Source: Formosa algae
GTDB lineage: Bacteria; Bacteroidota; Bacteroidia; Flavobacteriales; Flavobacteriaceae
Assembly (NCBI RefSeq): GCF_001439665.1
Contig: NZ_LMAK01000030.1
Location: forward strand, 20,962-84,961
DNA: 64,000 bases
Reading direction: 5' to 3'
Shown here: one piece after another, positions 55,155 through 63,578 of the stretch
How the letters are laid out: every line of letters starts with the position of its first letter
Numbering within the stretch: position 1 is the stretch's first letter
Made by a program: the position numbers and the translations under genes
Notes under the pieces: model-generated
The model's database searches: none
What the model was told of the DNA's origin: nothing
What the model saw: only the letters and a program-made list of their open reading frames with translations

Positions 55155-56342
55155 ATGAAAACACTTAATGATTTTAATTTTAATAATAAAAAAGCATTAA
55201 TTCGAGTAGATTTTAATGTGCCTTTAGACGAGGATTTTAACGTAACAGATAATACAAGAATAGTATCTGCAAAACCTACAATTATTAAAATTTTAGAAGA
55301 TGGAGGAAGCTGTGTATTAATGTCTCACTTAGGAAGACCAAAAGGTGTTCAAGATCAATTTTCTTTAAAACATATTATAGAAGAAGTTTCTAATGTGTTA
55401 GGTGTAACAGTAAAATTTGCCTCTGATTGCGTTGGTGAAGTTGCAGAAACTGCAGTTGCCGCACTACAACCAGGAGAAGTTTTATTATTAGAAAACTTAC
55501 GTTATTATTCTGAAGAGACTGCTGGTGATGAAAAATTCGCAGAGCAATTATCTAAATTAGGAGATATCTATGTAAACGATGCTTTTGGTACAGCGCATAG
55601 AGCACATGCATCTACAACTATTGTGGCTAAATTTTTCCCAGAAAAAAAATGTTTTGGTTATTTATTAGCTCAAGAAATTGAAAGTATCCAAAAAGTAATG
55701 GAAACTGGAGAGAAACCTGTTTTAGCTGTTTTAGGAGGTGCTAAAGTATCTTCTAAGATTACTATTATTGAAAATATTCTAGATAAAGTAGATCACTTAA
55801 TTATTGGTGGAGGGATGACTTTTACTTTTGTTAAGGCTCAAGGCGGACAAGTTGGAGATTCTATTTGTGAAGATGATAAAATGGAATTAGCTCTAGAAAT
55901 CTTAAAACTAGCTAAAGAAAAGAATGTTCAAATCCATATTCCTGTAGATGTAGTTGCAGCTAATGCTTTTAGCAACGATGCAGAAACTAAAATATTAGAT
56001 GTTACAGAAATCCCAGAAGGATGGCAAGGTTTAGATGCTGGACCAAAATCTATAGAAAACTTTAACAAAGTGGTTTTAGAAAGTAAAACAATTTTATGGA
56101 ACGGACCATTAGGTGTATTCGAGATGCCAACTTTTGCTAAAGGAACAATTGCTTTAGGAGATTCTATTGCAGAAGCAACTAAAAACGGAGCATTTTCTTT
56201 AGTTGGTGGTGGAGATTCTGTAGCCGCTGTTAAACAATTTGGTTTCGAAAACAAAGTAAGTTATGTAAGTACTGGTGGAGGAGCAATGTTAGAAAGTTTA
56301 GAAGGAAAAACTTTACCTGGTATTGCTGCTATTTTAGACTAG
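55155..56342 (+). CDS. pgk: Phosphoglycerate kinase
   Basis: 395 residues, full length; transfers phosphate between 1,3-bisphosphoglycerate and ADP in glycolysis and gluconeogenesis. Seen: [14 protein letters not shown] (near residue 14-27), [45 protein letters not shown] and the nucleotide-binding [13 protein letters not shown] with [14 protein letters not shown]. Own promoter, with a palindrome upstream. Confidence 0.98.
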   Translation: MKTLNDFNFNNKKALIRVDFNVPLDEDFNVTDNTRIVSAKPTIIKILEDGGSCVLMSHLGRPKGVQDQFSLKHIIEEVSNVLGVTVKFASDCVGEVAETAVAALQPGEVLLLENLRYYSEETAGDEKFAEQLSKLGDIYVNDAFGTAHRAHASTTIVAKFFPEKKCFGYLLAQEIESIQKVMETGEKPVLAVLGGAKVSSKITIIENILDKVDHLIIGGGMTFTFVKAQGGQVGDSICEDDKMELALEILKLAKEKNVQIHIPVDVVAANAFSNDAETKILDVTEIPEGWQGLDAGPKSIENFNKVVLESKTILWNGPLGVFEMPTFAKGTIALGDSIAEATKNGAFSLVGGGDSVAAVKQFGFENKVSYVSTGGGAMLESLEGKTLPGIAAILD

Positions 56343-56404
56343 TAAGCCCCAATTTAATAATGATTGCTTAAGAGTTTTATAACTTTAACTTTCATTTTCA
56401 GTAT

Positions 56405-56484
56405 AAAAATACGAATTTAGCCGCTTTCACGTTATACCCAACTAAAGGTTTTATTAATGAAGCAACGACTAAATTCGTATTTTT
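56405..56484 (+). promoter_or_regulatory. 16-bp inverted repeat bracketing the transglycosylase start codon
   Basis: AAAAATACGAATTTAG at 56405-56420 and its exact reverse complement at 56469-56484 flank a 48-nt loop holding the ATG at 56457. The right arm runs into T residues up to 56487, giving a terminator- or attenuator-like form in the RNA. Confidence 0.5.
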
Positions 56485-58103
56485 TTTATTTTGCATTTCT
56501 ACAAATAACATGTTTTTATGCGCAAGATTTACAGACAGTTAAAGTAAATCCAGACTCCTTAGTTGTAAGCGAGAATAAAAACAAAACACAGCAAATAGCA
56601 GCAGAACGACTAACAGAAGACATGTTAGTTTCCGGACAGAAGTATGTTGTAGATACCATTATAAACGGTAAAACCTATTATAAGCAAGATCTTAAAATTA
56701 CAGATTCTTTAAACATTAAGAATTTAAAAGATCACGCATATTCTGCTAAAGTAGACCAACTATGGTTGGACGAGTTGTATAACAATTCCCTTTACGATTC
56801 TATTTACCAATCTGTAACAGATCTTACTTTTGAAGAAGTAGATTATCCAGAATTGAATACAGATACCCTTAAAAAACGATTATTAGAACTCGATGCTAAA
56901 ACGCCTTTTAATGTCGCTTACAATCCTGCTTTAGAAAGTGTAATTAAATCGTATTTAAAACGCAGACGTAATTCTCTTCAAAAATTAATGGTTTTAAGTG
57001 AGTATTATTTTCCGATGTTCGAGCGTGAATTAGATAATTACGACCTGCCTTTAGAAATTAAATATTTATCTATTGTAGAATCTGCTTTAAAACCTAGAGC
57101 AAAATCTAGAGTAGGAGCAACAGGTTTATGGCAATTTATGTACGCTACAGGCAAATATTACGGATTAGATGTAAGTAGTTATGTAGACGAGCGTAGCGAT
57201 CCGTTAAAATCTACAGAAGCAGCTGCAAAATATTTATCTAAATTATATAGTATGTTTGGCGATTGGGATTTGGCCTTAGCAGCTTATAATTCAGGTCCTG
57301 GAAATGTTACTAAAGCCATTCGACGTTCTGGTGGTTATGAAAATTATTGGAATATTAGAAACTATCTACCACGTGAAACAGCTGGGTATTTGCCCGCTTT
57401 TTTAGCTACGATGTATATTTTTGAAAATGCAGAAGAATTAGGGTTTTCTAGAGCAAAACCTGAGATAGCATACATGGAAACCGATACGCTTCACGTGAAA
57501 CAAATGATAACTCTAGATCAGGTTTCTGAAGTTACAGGTGTTAAGATTGAAGAACTTCAGTTTTTAAATCCAACGTATAAGTTGGATATTATTCCGTTTA
57601 TTAAAAAAGAAACTTACACCTTACGTTTACCAGTTGAAGCTATTGGACCGTTTGTGGCTAACGAAGAATTAATTTACGCATTTGCGAAAGCCGAGTTTGA
57701 TAAGCGAGAAAAACCATTACCTCAGTTAATAGAATCTGAAACTAAAACAAGATATACAGTTAGATCTGGAGATTATTTAGGACGAATTGCTAGAAAATTT
57801 AATGTGCGAGTTAGTCAGATAAAACAATGGAACGGTCTTAGAAGTAATAATTTAAGTATCGGGCAACGGTTAACAATTTACCCTAGAAACTCTACGGCAA
57901 CAGCAACTAAAGTTACAACAAAACCTAAAACATCTACACCGCAAGTAGCCGGCGCAAACACGTATATTGTTAAGAAAGGAGACTCCTTATGGAGTATCGC
58001 TCAAAAACATTCTGGAATTTCTGTAGAAAATATTAAAGAATGGAACGATATTAGCGGTACAAGTTTAAAACCAGGAATGACTTTAAAAATGTATAAAGGC
58101 TAA
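56457..58103 (+). CDS. LysM lytic transglycosylase (MltD-like)
   Basis: 548 residues: a signal peptide (FFYFAFLQITCFYAQ), a helical region, an SLT domain (about 195-335, LPLEIKYLSIVESALKPRAKSRVGATGLWQFM with the catalytic Glu, and DLALAAYNSGPGNV) and two LysM repeats (about 430-478, YTVRSGDYLGRIARKFNVRVSQI, and 499-546, YIVKKGDSLWSIAQKHSG) joined by a Thr/Pro linker. It cleaves peptidoglycan glycan strands non-hydrolytically in the periplasm. The start lies inside an inverted repeat; the DUF4837 gene follows 23 bp downstream. Confidence 0.93.
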   Translation: MKQRLNSYFFYFAFLQITCFYAQDLQTVKVNPDSLVVSENKNKTQQIAAERLTEDMLVSGQKYVVDTIINGKTYYKQDLKITDSLNIKNLKDHAYSAKVDQLWLDELYNNSLYDSIYQSVTDLTFEEVDYPELNTDTLKKRLLELDAKTPFNVAYNPALESVIKSYLKRRRNSLQKLMVLSEYYFPMFERELDNYDLPLEIKYLSIVESALKPRAKSRVGATGLWQFMYATGKYYGLDVSSYVDERSDPLKSTEAAAKYLSKLYSMFGDWDLALAAYNSGPGNVTKAIRRSGGYENYWNIRNYLPRETAGYLPAFLATMYIFENAEELGFSRAKPEIAYMETDTLHVKQMITLDQVSEVTGVKIEELQFLNPTYKLDIIPFIKKETYTLRLPVEAIGPFVANEELIYAFAKAEFDKREKPLPQLIESETKTRYTVRSGDYLGRIARKFNVRVSQIKQWNGLRSNNLSIGQRLTIYPRNSTATATKVTTKPKTSTPQVAGANTYIVKKGDSLWSIAQKHSGISVENIKEWNDISGTSLKPGMTLKMYKG

Positions 58104-58126
58104 TCATTCTGTTAAAATGGAACATT

Positions 58127-59107
58127 ATGTATAAAACTTTATTTTTTATATCAACATTTTTGTTGGTGCTTACAAGCTGTAAAGAAGGAAAAAAACAGCA
58201 ACTTTTATCTGAATCTTCTGGAAATCTTAACAATGTCTCTGTTGTTGTAAATAACGACATGTGGCAAGGTAAAGTAGGAGAAGCTATTAGAAGCACTATG
58301 GCAGCTCCTGTAGATGGTTTACCGCAAGAAGAACCATTATTTAATTTAAGTCAGATTCCACCTCAAGTTTTTAGTGGTTTTGTAACTAAAAACAGAACAA
58401 TTTTAAAAATTGAAATAGGAGCTAATTATGAGTCTGCTGTAAAGTTTGCAAAAAATGTATATGCCATACCTCAAAAAGTAGTGATTGTTTCTGGTAAAAC
58501 AGAAGCTGAAGTTGTACAACTATTACAAGATAATGCAGCAAAAATCACCGAAGCTTTTAATAGTCAAGAAACAAAAGAAAAGCAACGCCGAATAAAATTA
58601 TCGCTTCTTAAAATAGATACTATAGAAGAGGCTTTAGGGATTAAAATGGAATTACCTTCTGCTTATAGAATTGCAAAAAAGGAAAATAATTTTTTCTGGT
58701 TAAGAAAAGATATTACAACAGGAACACAAAACATAATGTTGTACGAATTACCATTAAACAGATTAAAACATAACGATAGTTTAGTAAACCAGATTATTAA
58801 TATAAGAGATTCTATAGGTAAAGTTCATATTCCTGGACCAACAGAGGGATCGTTTATGATTACAGAAAAAGCATACGCGCCTTATTTGTTTGAGAAGACT
58901 ATAGATGATAAACCAGCTATTGAAACTAAAGGTATTTGGGATGTTAAAAATGCTTTTATGTCTGGGCCATTTATTAATTATATGATTGAAGATAAGGCCA
59001 ATAACAGATTGTTGGTTGTAGAAGGATTTACCTTTGCGCCATCTGTAGGAAAACGTGATTATGTGTTCGAATTAGAAGCCATTTTAAAATCTGTAAAAAT
59101 AGAATAG
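58127..59107 (+). CDS. DUF4837 family lipoprotein
   Basis: 326 residues with a lipoprotein signal (LFFISTFLLVLTSCKEG, Cys near 18). The rest matches the DUF4837 family of Bacteroidota: VVVNNDMWQGKVGEAIRS near the start, FFWLRKDITTGTQNIMLYE and KGIWDVKNAFMSGPFINYM in the middle. No biochemical role is known. It follows the transglycosylase gene after 23 bp and is closed by a long palindromic terminator. Confidence 0.87.
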   Translation: MYKTLFFISTFLLVLTSCKEGKKQQLLSESSGNLNNVSVVVNNDMWQGKVGEAIRSTMAAPVDGLPQEEPLFNLSQIPPQVFSGFVTKNRTILKIEIGANYESAVKFAKNVYAIPQKVVIVSGKTEAEVVQLLQDNAAKITEAFNSQETKEKQRRIKLSLLKIDTIEEALGIKMELPSAYRIAKKENNFFWLRKDITTGTQNIMLYELPLNRLKHNDSLVNQIINIRDSIGKVHIPGPTEGSFMITEKAYAPYLFEKTIDDKPAIETKGIWDVKNAFMSGPFINYMIEDKANNRLLVVEGFTFAPSVGKRDYVFELEAILKSVKIE

Positions 59108-59120
59108 ACAATTAAAAACT

Positions 59121-59166
59121 GCATACAAAAAAAGCCAACATTTAAATGTTGGCTTTTTTTGTATGC
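59121..59166. terminator. 46-nt perfect palindrome acting as bidirectional terminator
   Basis: Two 23-nt arms (59121-59143 and 59144-59166) are exact reverse complements with no spacer. The core GCCAACATTT/AAATGTTGGC is flanked by A7 and T7. Lies between the convergent DUF4837 and tatA genes. Confidence 0.92.
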
Positions 59167-59178
59167 TTAAATATAAAA

Positions 59179-59367
59179 CTATTCTTTCTTATCTTTTTTG
59201 AATCCGTCTTCTTCTTCTTTAGAAGCATCTTTAAATTCTTTAATACCGCTTCCTAGTCCACGCATAAGTTCCGGTATTTTTTTACCTCCAAAAAGCAATA
59301 AAACAATAACCACGATTAAGATAATTTGTGGTGCACCAATAACTAAAAAAGTTCCTAAAGAGATCAT
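59179..59367 (-). CDS. tatA: Sec-independent translocase TatA/TatE-type protein
   Basis: 62 residues: a short membrane helix ([17 protein letters not shown]), the conserved [23 protein letters not shown] hinge and amphipathic helix, and a charged tail [12 protein letters not shown]. This is the TatA form of the twin-arginine protein export pore at the inner membrane. No tatC is in the window. Own promoter on the - strand. Confidence 0.93.
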   Translation of the reverse strand: MISLGTFLVIGAPQIILIVVIVLLLFGGKKIPELMRGLGSGIKEFKDASKEEEDGFKKDKKE

Positions 59368-59386
59368 ATTATTTCCTGTTTAAAAA

Positions 59387-59394
59387 ACAAAGGT
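59387..59394 (-). promoter_or_regulatory. -7 box of tatA
   Basis: TACCTTTG on the - strand matches TAnnTTTG, 19 bp before the tatA ATG. Confidence 0.6.
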
Positions 59395-59469
59395 AATAAT
59401 TAAAGTTTAATATTGATGTTTTAGTAATAACTTTAGGAAAACATAAAGGTTTCATGAAATAAATTTATT

Positions 59470-59477
59470 TAATTTTG
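59470..59477 (+). promoter_or_regulatory. -7 box of the M23 peptidase operon
   Basis: TAATTTTG matches TAnnTTTG but lies only 8 bp before the ATG at 59486, so the leader would be a few nucleotides at most. Confidence 0.45.
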
Positions 59478-59485
59478 TTTTCAAG

Positions 59486-60358
59486 ATGGGGCAAAAGAAA
59501 ACTAAAAAGAAAAAAATAACAAAGAAGTTACTTCATAAGTACCGCCTTGTTATTTTAAATGAAGACACTTTTGAAGAGCGTCTATCATTTAAACTTACAC
59601 GTTTAAATGTATTTGTAGTACTTTCATTATCTACTATTTTTCTAATAGCAGGAACTACTATTTTTATTGCATTTACACCTTTACGCGAATATATACCGGG
59701 ATATTCCTCTTCCGCTTTAAAGAAATCTGCTACAGATTTACATTATAAAGTAGATTCGTTGCAACAAGTGTTACATGAAAATGAACAATTTTATGCTTCA
59801 ATTAAACAAGTTTTAGAAGGCGATATTAGCACCACTAATATCAATAAAGATTCTATTATTGCAGCCACTAAGTTTGAAGCTAGTCAGGTCGATTTAAGCC
59901 CAACACGAGCAGATTCTATTTTAAGAGAAAAAGTAGATAAAGAGGATAAGTATAATTTATTCGATTCGGCAACCTCTGAAGTAAATTTTGTTCTATTCCC
60001 GCCTGCTAGCGGAGAGATAAGTGAACCTTATAATGCGAACGATAAACATTTTGCGGTAGATATTATTGTTGCTAAAAATTCGCCAATAAAAGCCACTGCA
60101 GATGGTCGTGTAATCTTTGCAGAATGGACCACACAAACCGGTTATGTTATTATTGTAGAACATAGCTACGGATTAATTTCTGTATATAAGCACAATGCAT
60201 CCTTAACAAAAGATCAGGGTGATTTGGTTAAAGCAGGAGAAGTTATTGCAACGGCTGGAAATTCTGGAGAGTTTACAACAGGTCCTCATTTACATTTTGA
60301 ATTGTGGAGCGATGGTTATCCTATTAATCCAATTAACTTTATCGATTTTAAACCATGA
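59486..60358 (+). CDS. M23 family peptidoglycan endopeptidase
   Basis: 290 residues: a very basic cytoplasmic start (KKTKKKKITKK), one membrane anchor (about 37-62), a short coiled coil (about 75-110) and a LytM/M23 domain (about 175-290) with HFAVD (HxxxD zinc motif) and HLHFE (second motif), both intact. Predicted to cut peptide cross-links in the periplasm while anchored in the inner membrane. Its stop overlaps the GH3-type gene start (ATGATG). Confidence 0.93.
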   Translation: MGQKKTKKKKITKKLLHKYRLVILNEDTFEERLSFKLTRLNVFVVLSLSTIFLIAGTTIFIAFTPLREYIPGYSSSALKKSATDLHYKVDSLQQVLHENEQFYASIKQVLEGDISTTNINKDSIIAATKFEASQVDLSPTRADSILREKVDKEDKYNLFDSATSEVNFVLFPPASGEISEPYNANDKHFAVDIIVAKNSPIKATADGRVIFAEWTTQTGYVIIVEHSYGLISVYKHNASLTKDQGDLVKAGEVIATAGNSGEFTTGPHLHFELWSDGYPINPINFIDFKP

Positions 60359-61857
60359 TGTCTATTAAAGCACTCTTAGCAAAACCTTTTGCTAAATACA
60401 TACATAACTCTGTCCAGAAATGGGCTAACAATCCAATAAAGACTCAAGATAAAGTCTTTAAACATTTAATTTCTGAAGCGGAATCGACTTTGTTCGGACA
60501 AGATCATAATTTTAAAAATATACATACTTTTGAAGATTTTGTAAATCAGGTTCCTGTACGTGATTATGAAGAGTTAAAACCTTATGTTTTAAAAGTAGTT
60601 GATGGCGAAGAAAATATTCTTTGGAAAGGTAAACCTCTGTATTTTGCTAAAACTTCTGGAACTACTTCTGGTGCTAAATATATCCCGATTACTAAAGAAA
60701 GTATGCCCACGCATATTGAGGCGGCTAGAAATGCTATTTTATTATATATAAACGAAACGGGTAACTCTAGTTTTGTTGATGGTAAAATGATTTTTCTTCA
60801 AGGAAGTCCAATCTTAGAAAAGAAAAACGGTATAAACCTTGGTCGCTTATCTGGAATAGTTGCGCATTTTGTTCCAAAATATCTTCAAAAAAACAGATTA
60901 CCTAGTTGGGAAACTAATTGCATTGAAGATTGGGAAACAAAAGTAGATGCAGTTGTAGAAGAGACATTACCAGAAAATATGACTATTATTTCTGGAATTC
61001 CATCATGGGTGCAAATGTATTTTGAAAAAATTCAGGATAAAACAGGTAAAAGCGTAGGCGATGTATTTAAGAATTTTAACCTTTTTATTTTTGGAGGTGT
61101 AAATTACGAACCATATCGCGCAAAATTTGAACAATTAATAGGGAGAAAAGTAGATAGTATAGAATTGTATCCTGCAAGTGAAGGTTTTTTTGCCTATCAA
61201 GATAAGCAAAACGAACAAGGGATGTTACTTCAATTAAACTCTGGTATTTTTTATGAGTTTATTAAAGCCGATGAATTTTTTGAAGACGCTCCAAAACGTA
61301 TCACAATTAAAGATGTAGAGTTGAACGTAAATTATGTTATGATTATTTCTACTACTGCTGGGTTATGGGCATACAATATTGGAGACACTGTCGCGTTTAC
61401 ATCTTTAAAACCATATCGTGTTATTGTTACAGGCCGTATAAAACATTTTATTTCTGCTTTTGGAGAACATGTAATTGGTAAAGAAGTTGAGCAAGCAATG
61501 AAAGAAGCTACAGCACAAACAGATATTCGTATTTCAGAATTTACCGTTGCTCCACAAATTAATCCTGAATCGGGATTGCCGTATCACGAATGGTTTGTAG
61601 AGTTTGAAAATGGACCAGATAATCTTCAAGAGTTAATTTCTAAATTAGATAAATCTCTTCAAAAACAAAATAGTTATTACTACGATTTAATAGTTGGAAA
61701 AGTACTTCAGCCATTAAAAATCACTTCAATTAAAAAAGACGGATTTCAAGATTACATGAAATCTATAGGCAAATTGGGTGGCCAAAATAAAATTCCAAGA
61801 CTGGCTAACGATAGAAAAATAGCAGATAAGCTATATGCCTTGAAAGTAACTAAATAG
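60355..61857 (+). CDS. GH3 auxin-responsive-promoter family acyl-adenylating protein
   Basis: 500 residues of the ANL (adenylate-forming) superfamily, GH3 branch: TSGTTSGAKYIPIT (ATP-binding, near residue 98-111), LYPASEGFFAYQ (acyl-binding/A5-like region), VTGRIKHFISAFGEHV (A8-like hinge) and a small C-terminal domain. In plants GH3 proteins conjugate acids to amino acids; bacterial members have no settled substrate. Overlaps the M23 gene by 4 bp and precedes the unknown 562-residue gene by 27 bp, so all three are likely one operon. Confidence 0.9.
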   Translation: MMSIKALLAKPFAKYIHNSVQKWANNPIKTQDKVFKHLISEAESTLFGQDHNFKNIHTFEDFVNQVPVRDYEELKPYVLKVVDGEENILWKGKPLYFAKTSGTTSGAKYIPITKESMPTHIEAARNAILLYINETGNSSFVDGKMIFLQGSPILEKKNGINLGRLSGIVAHFVPKYLQKNRLPSWETNCIEDWETKVDAVVEETLPENMTIISGIPSWVQMYFEKIQDKTGKSVGDVFKNFNLFIFGGVNYEPYRAKFEQLIGRKVDSIELYPASEGFFAYQDKQNEQGMLLQLNSGIFYEFIKADEFFEDAPKRITIKDVELNVNYVMIISTTAGLWAYNIGDTVAFTSLKPYRVIVTGRIKHFISAFGEHVIGKEVEQAMKEATAQTDIRISEFTVAPQINPESGLPYHEWFVEFENGPDNLQELISKLDKSLQKQNSYYYDLIVGKVLQPLKITSIKKDGFQDYMKSIGKLGGQNKIPRLANDRKIADKLYALKVTK

Positions 61858-61884
61858 TGTTATATTTACACGCAAAACATTTTT

Positions 61885-63573
61885 ATGGGTAACAAAAAAC
61901 ATCATGAAAGAACTAGAGCCCAAGAGAGCTCAGGAGCTATAGAACGTATGTATATTACAATGCGTCATTTATTCAATCGGGGATTTTATAAGCCAATGGG
62001 AATCTCTGGAGAAACACTTAGAGAGGCTCTGTTACTTTTAAGACCAGAAATTTATGGTTCTGTTGGCGATGAAAAAGCAGAATTAGAAGGGCTTTTATAT
62101 ATAATTGATAGATTGCCTATTGGAATAGAAGAATGTCGTTATATCAATTTAACAAGTGATGAAGGTTATGCCGAATCTCACTTTAAACCCATTATTCCTC
62201 CAAAAAGGCGTCGTAATTGTTATCGTATTGATGACGATCAGATGAATATTGAAATCACTCGTGGAAGATCTGAAATTTACGATATACTTACACATCTTAC
62301 ATTTCTATTTATAGAATCTCATAAGATAAGTAAACGTGTTTTAATTGATGATGAAGGAAAGACAACTAGAGATTGGATTAAGCTTGAAAAAGTGGTTCTA
62401 GAAAACGAAGAGTTGTCTCAACCAGATCGCGAAACAGCTATTACATATACAGCCAATATTCTAGGACGAACATTTAATGAAATCACTGAAATTTACGATC
62501 AGTTTTCTACTCCAAGTCGTCCAGAACGTTTATTGCACATTGTATATTGGTTAGGAAAATTAGCGATAGAAGAAGTTATAAATAACGATAAAAGAACGGT
62601 AACCTTTAGTCCGATGTTACGCGAGCGTTTAGGACACCATATTCATGGCGAGGTTTGGGCTAATAATATAAAACACGCACTTTATAAGCACAATTTATTA
62701 AAACGCCCTATACATGTTATTAGTGCGAATATGCATAGTGTAATGAACACGCTTTTTGCACCTAATGCTTTAAAAGCTCTAGTATCTAAAAAAGATATTT
62801 TTGAAGTTTACGAAGCTATAAGTCATAAGGATAATGGTAGTTTACGTAATAAAGTGAAAAAAGAAGCTTTACAAAACGGTATGATCTTTATTGAAGATTC
62901 TTCAGGAACAAATATCGATGTACAGATTTTTGATACAGCTAAAATAGATTTCTCTAAAATAGATATAGATTCTAATGAAACGCTATTAAAAGAAGAAAAA
63001 CCAGTAATCTTAGTTATGGATTATGCGTTTGGAGAACAAGCTTATGAAACTATAGACGAACTTTTAAAACCTTATAAAATTGAAGGTAAAAAAGTTCATT
63101 TAGATGTAGAGTCTTTATCTATAATGGGTAAAGCAGGTATACTTGAAGGCGGAAAAGGAGATATTATGATTCCTTCTGCTCATATTTTTGAAGGAACAGC
63201 AGATAATTATCCGTTTAAAAACGAATTAAATAAAGAAGATTTAGAAGGTCAAGGTATAGATGTCTTTGAAGGGACTATGATTACCGTTTTAGGAACTTCG
63301 CTTCAAAATAAAGATATTTTAAAATTCTTTTACAATTCATCTTGGAATGTTATCGGTTTAGAAATGGAAGGTGCGCATTATCAAAAAGCAATCCAATCGG
63401 CATCTAAAGTAAGAGGTAATATTGGTACAGATGTCAAAGTGCGTTATGCATATTATGCGAGTGATAATCCTTTAGAAACAGGGAGTACACTTGCTTCAGG
63501 AGGTTTAGGAACTACAGGAGTAAAACCTACTTATTTAATTACAAGAACCATACTACAACAAATATTTAATTAA
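61885..63573 (+). CDS. Conserved protein of unknown function (possible nucleoside-phosphorylase-like C-terminus)
   Basis: 562 residues, soluble, no signal or membrane segment. The N-terminal half is helical and highly charged (ERMYITMRHLFNRGFYKPMGISGE; RGRSEIYDILTHLTFLFIESHK). The last 200 residues contain VILVMDYAFGEQAYE, GGKGDIMIPSAHIFEGTADN and NVIGLEMEGAHYQKAI, which recall the nucleoside phosphorylase/AMP nucleosidase fold (the GDxxxP and EME elements). I recognise it only as a large Bacteroidota family without established role. Operon with the GH3-type and M23 genes. Confidence 0.7.
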   Translation: MGNKKHHERTRAQESSGAIERMYITMRHLFNRGFYKPMGISGETLREALLLLRPEIYGSVGDEKAELEGLLYIIDRLPIGIEECRYINLTSDEGYAESHFKPIIPPKRRRNCYRIDDDQMNIEITRGRSEIYDILTHLTFLFIESHKISKRVLIDDEGKTTRDWIKLEKVVLENEELSQPDRETAITYTANILGRTFNEITEIYDQFSTPSRPERLLHIVYWLGKLAIEEVINNDKRTVTFSPMLRERLGHHIHGEVWANNIKHALYKHNLLKRPIHVISANMHSVMNTLFAPNALKALVSKKDIFEVYEAISHKDNGSLRNKVKKEALQNGMIFIEDSSGTNIDVQIFDTAKIDFSKIDIDSNETLLKEEKPVILVMDYAFGEQAYETIDELLKPYKIEGKKVHLDVESLSIMGKAGILEGGKGDIMIPSAHIFEGTADNYPFKNELNKEDLEGQGIDVFEGTMITVLGTSLQNKDILKFFYNSSWNVIGLEMEGAHYQKAIQSASKVRGNIGTDVKVRYAYYASDNPLETGSTLASGGLGTTGVKPTYLITRTILQQIFN

Positions 63574-63578
63574 TTTAA

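Noticed and set aside
57487..57502. CGCTTCACGTGAAACA as a third parS site
   Set aside because: It matches canonical parS at 14 of 16, but only 12 of 16 bases of the local pair, is not a full palindrome and lies inside the transglycosylase coding sequence. Kept as a weak possibility only.
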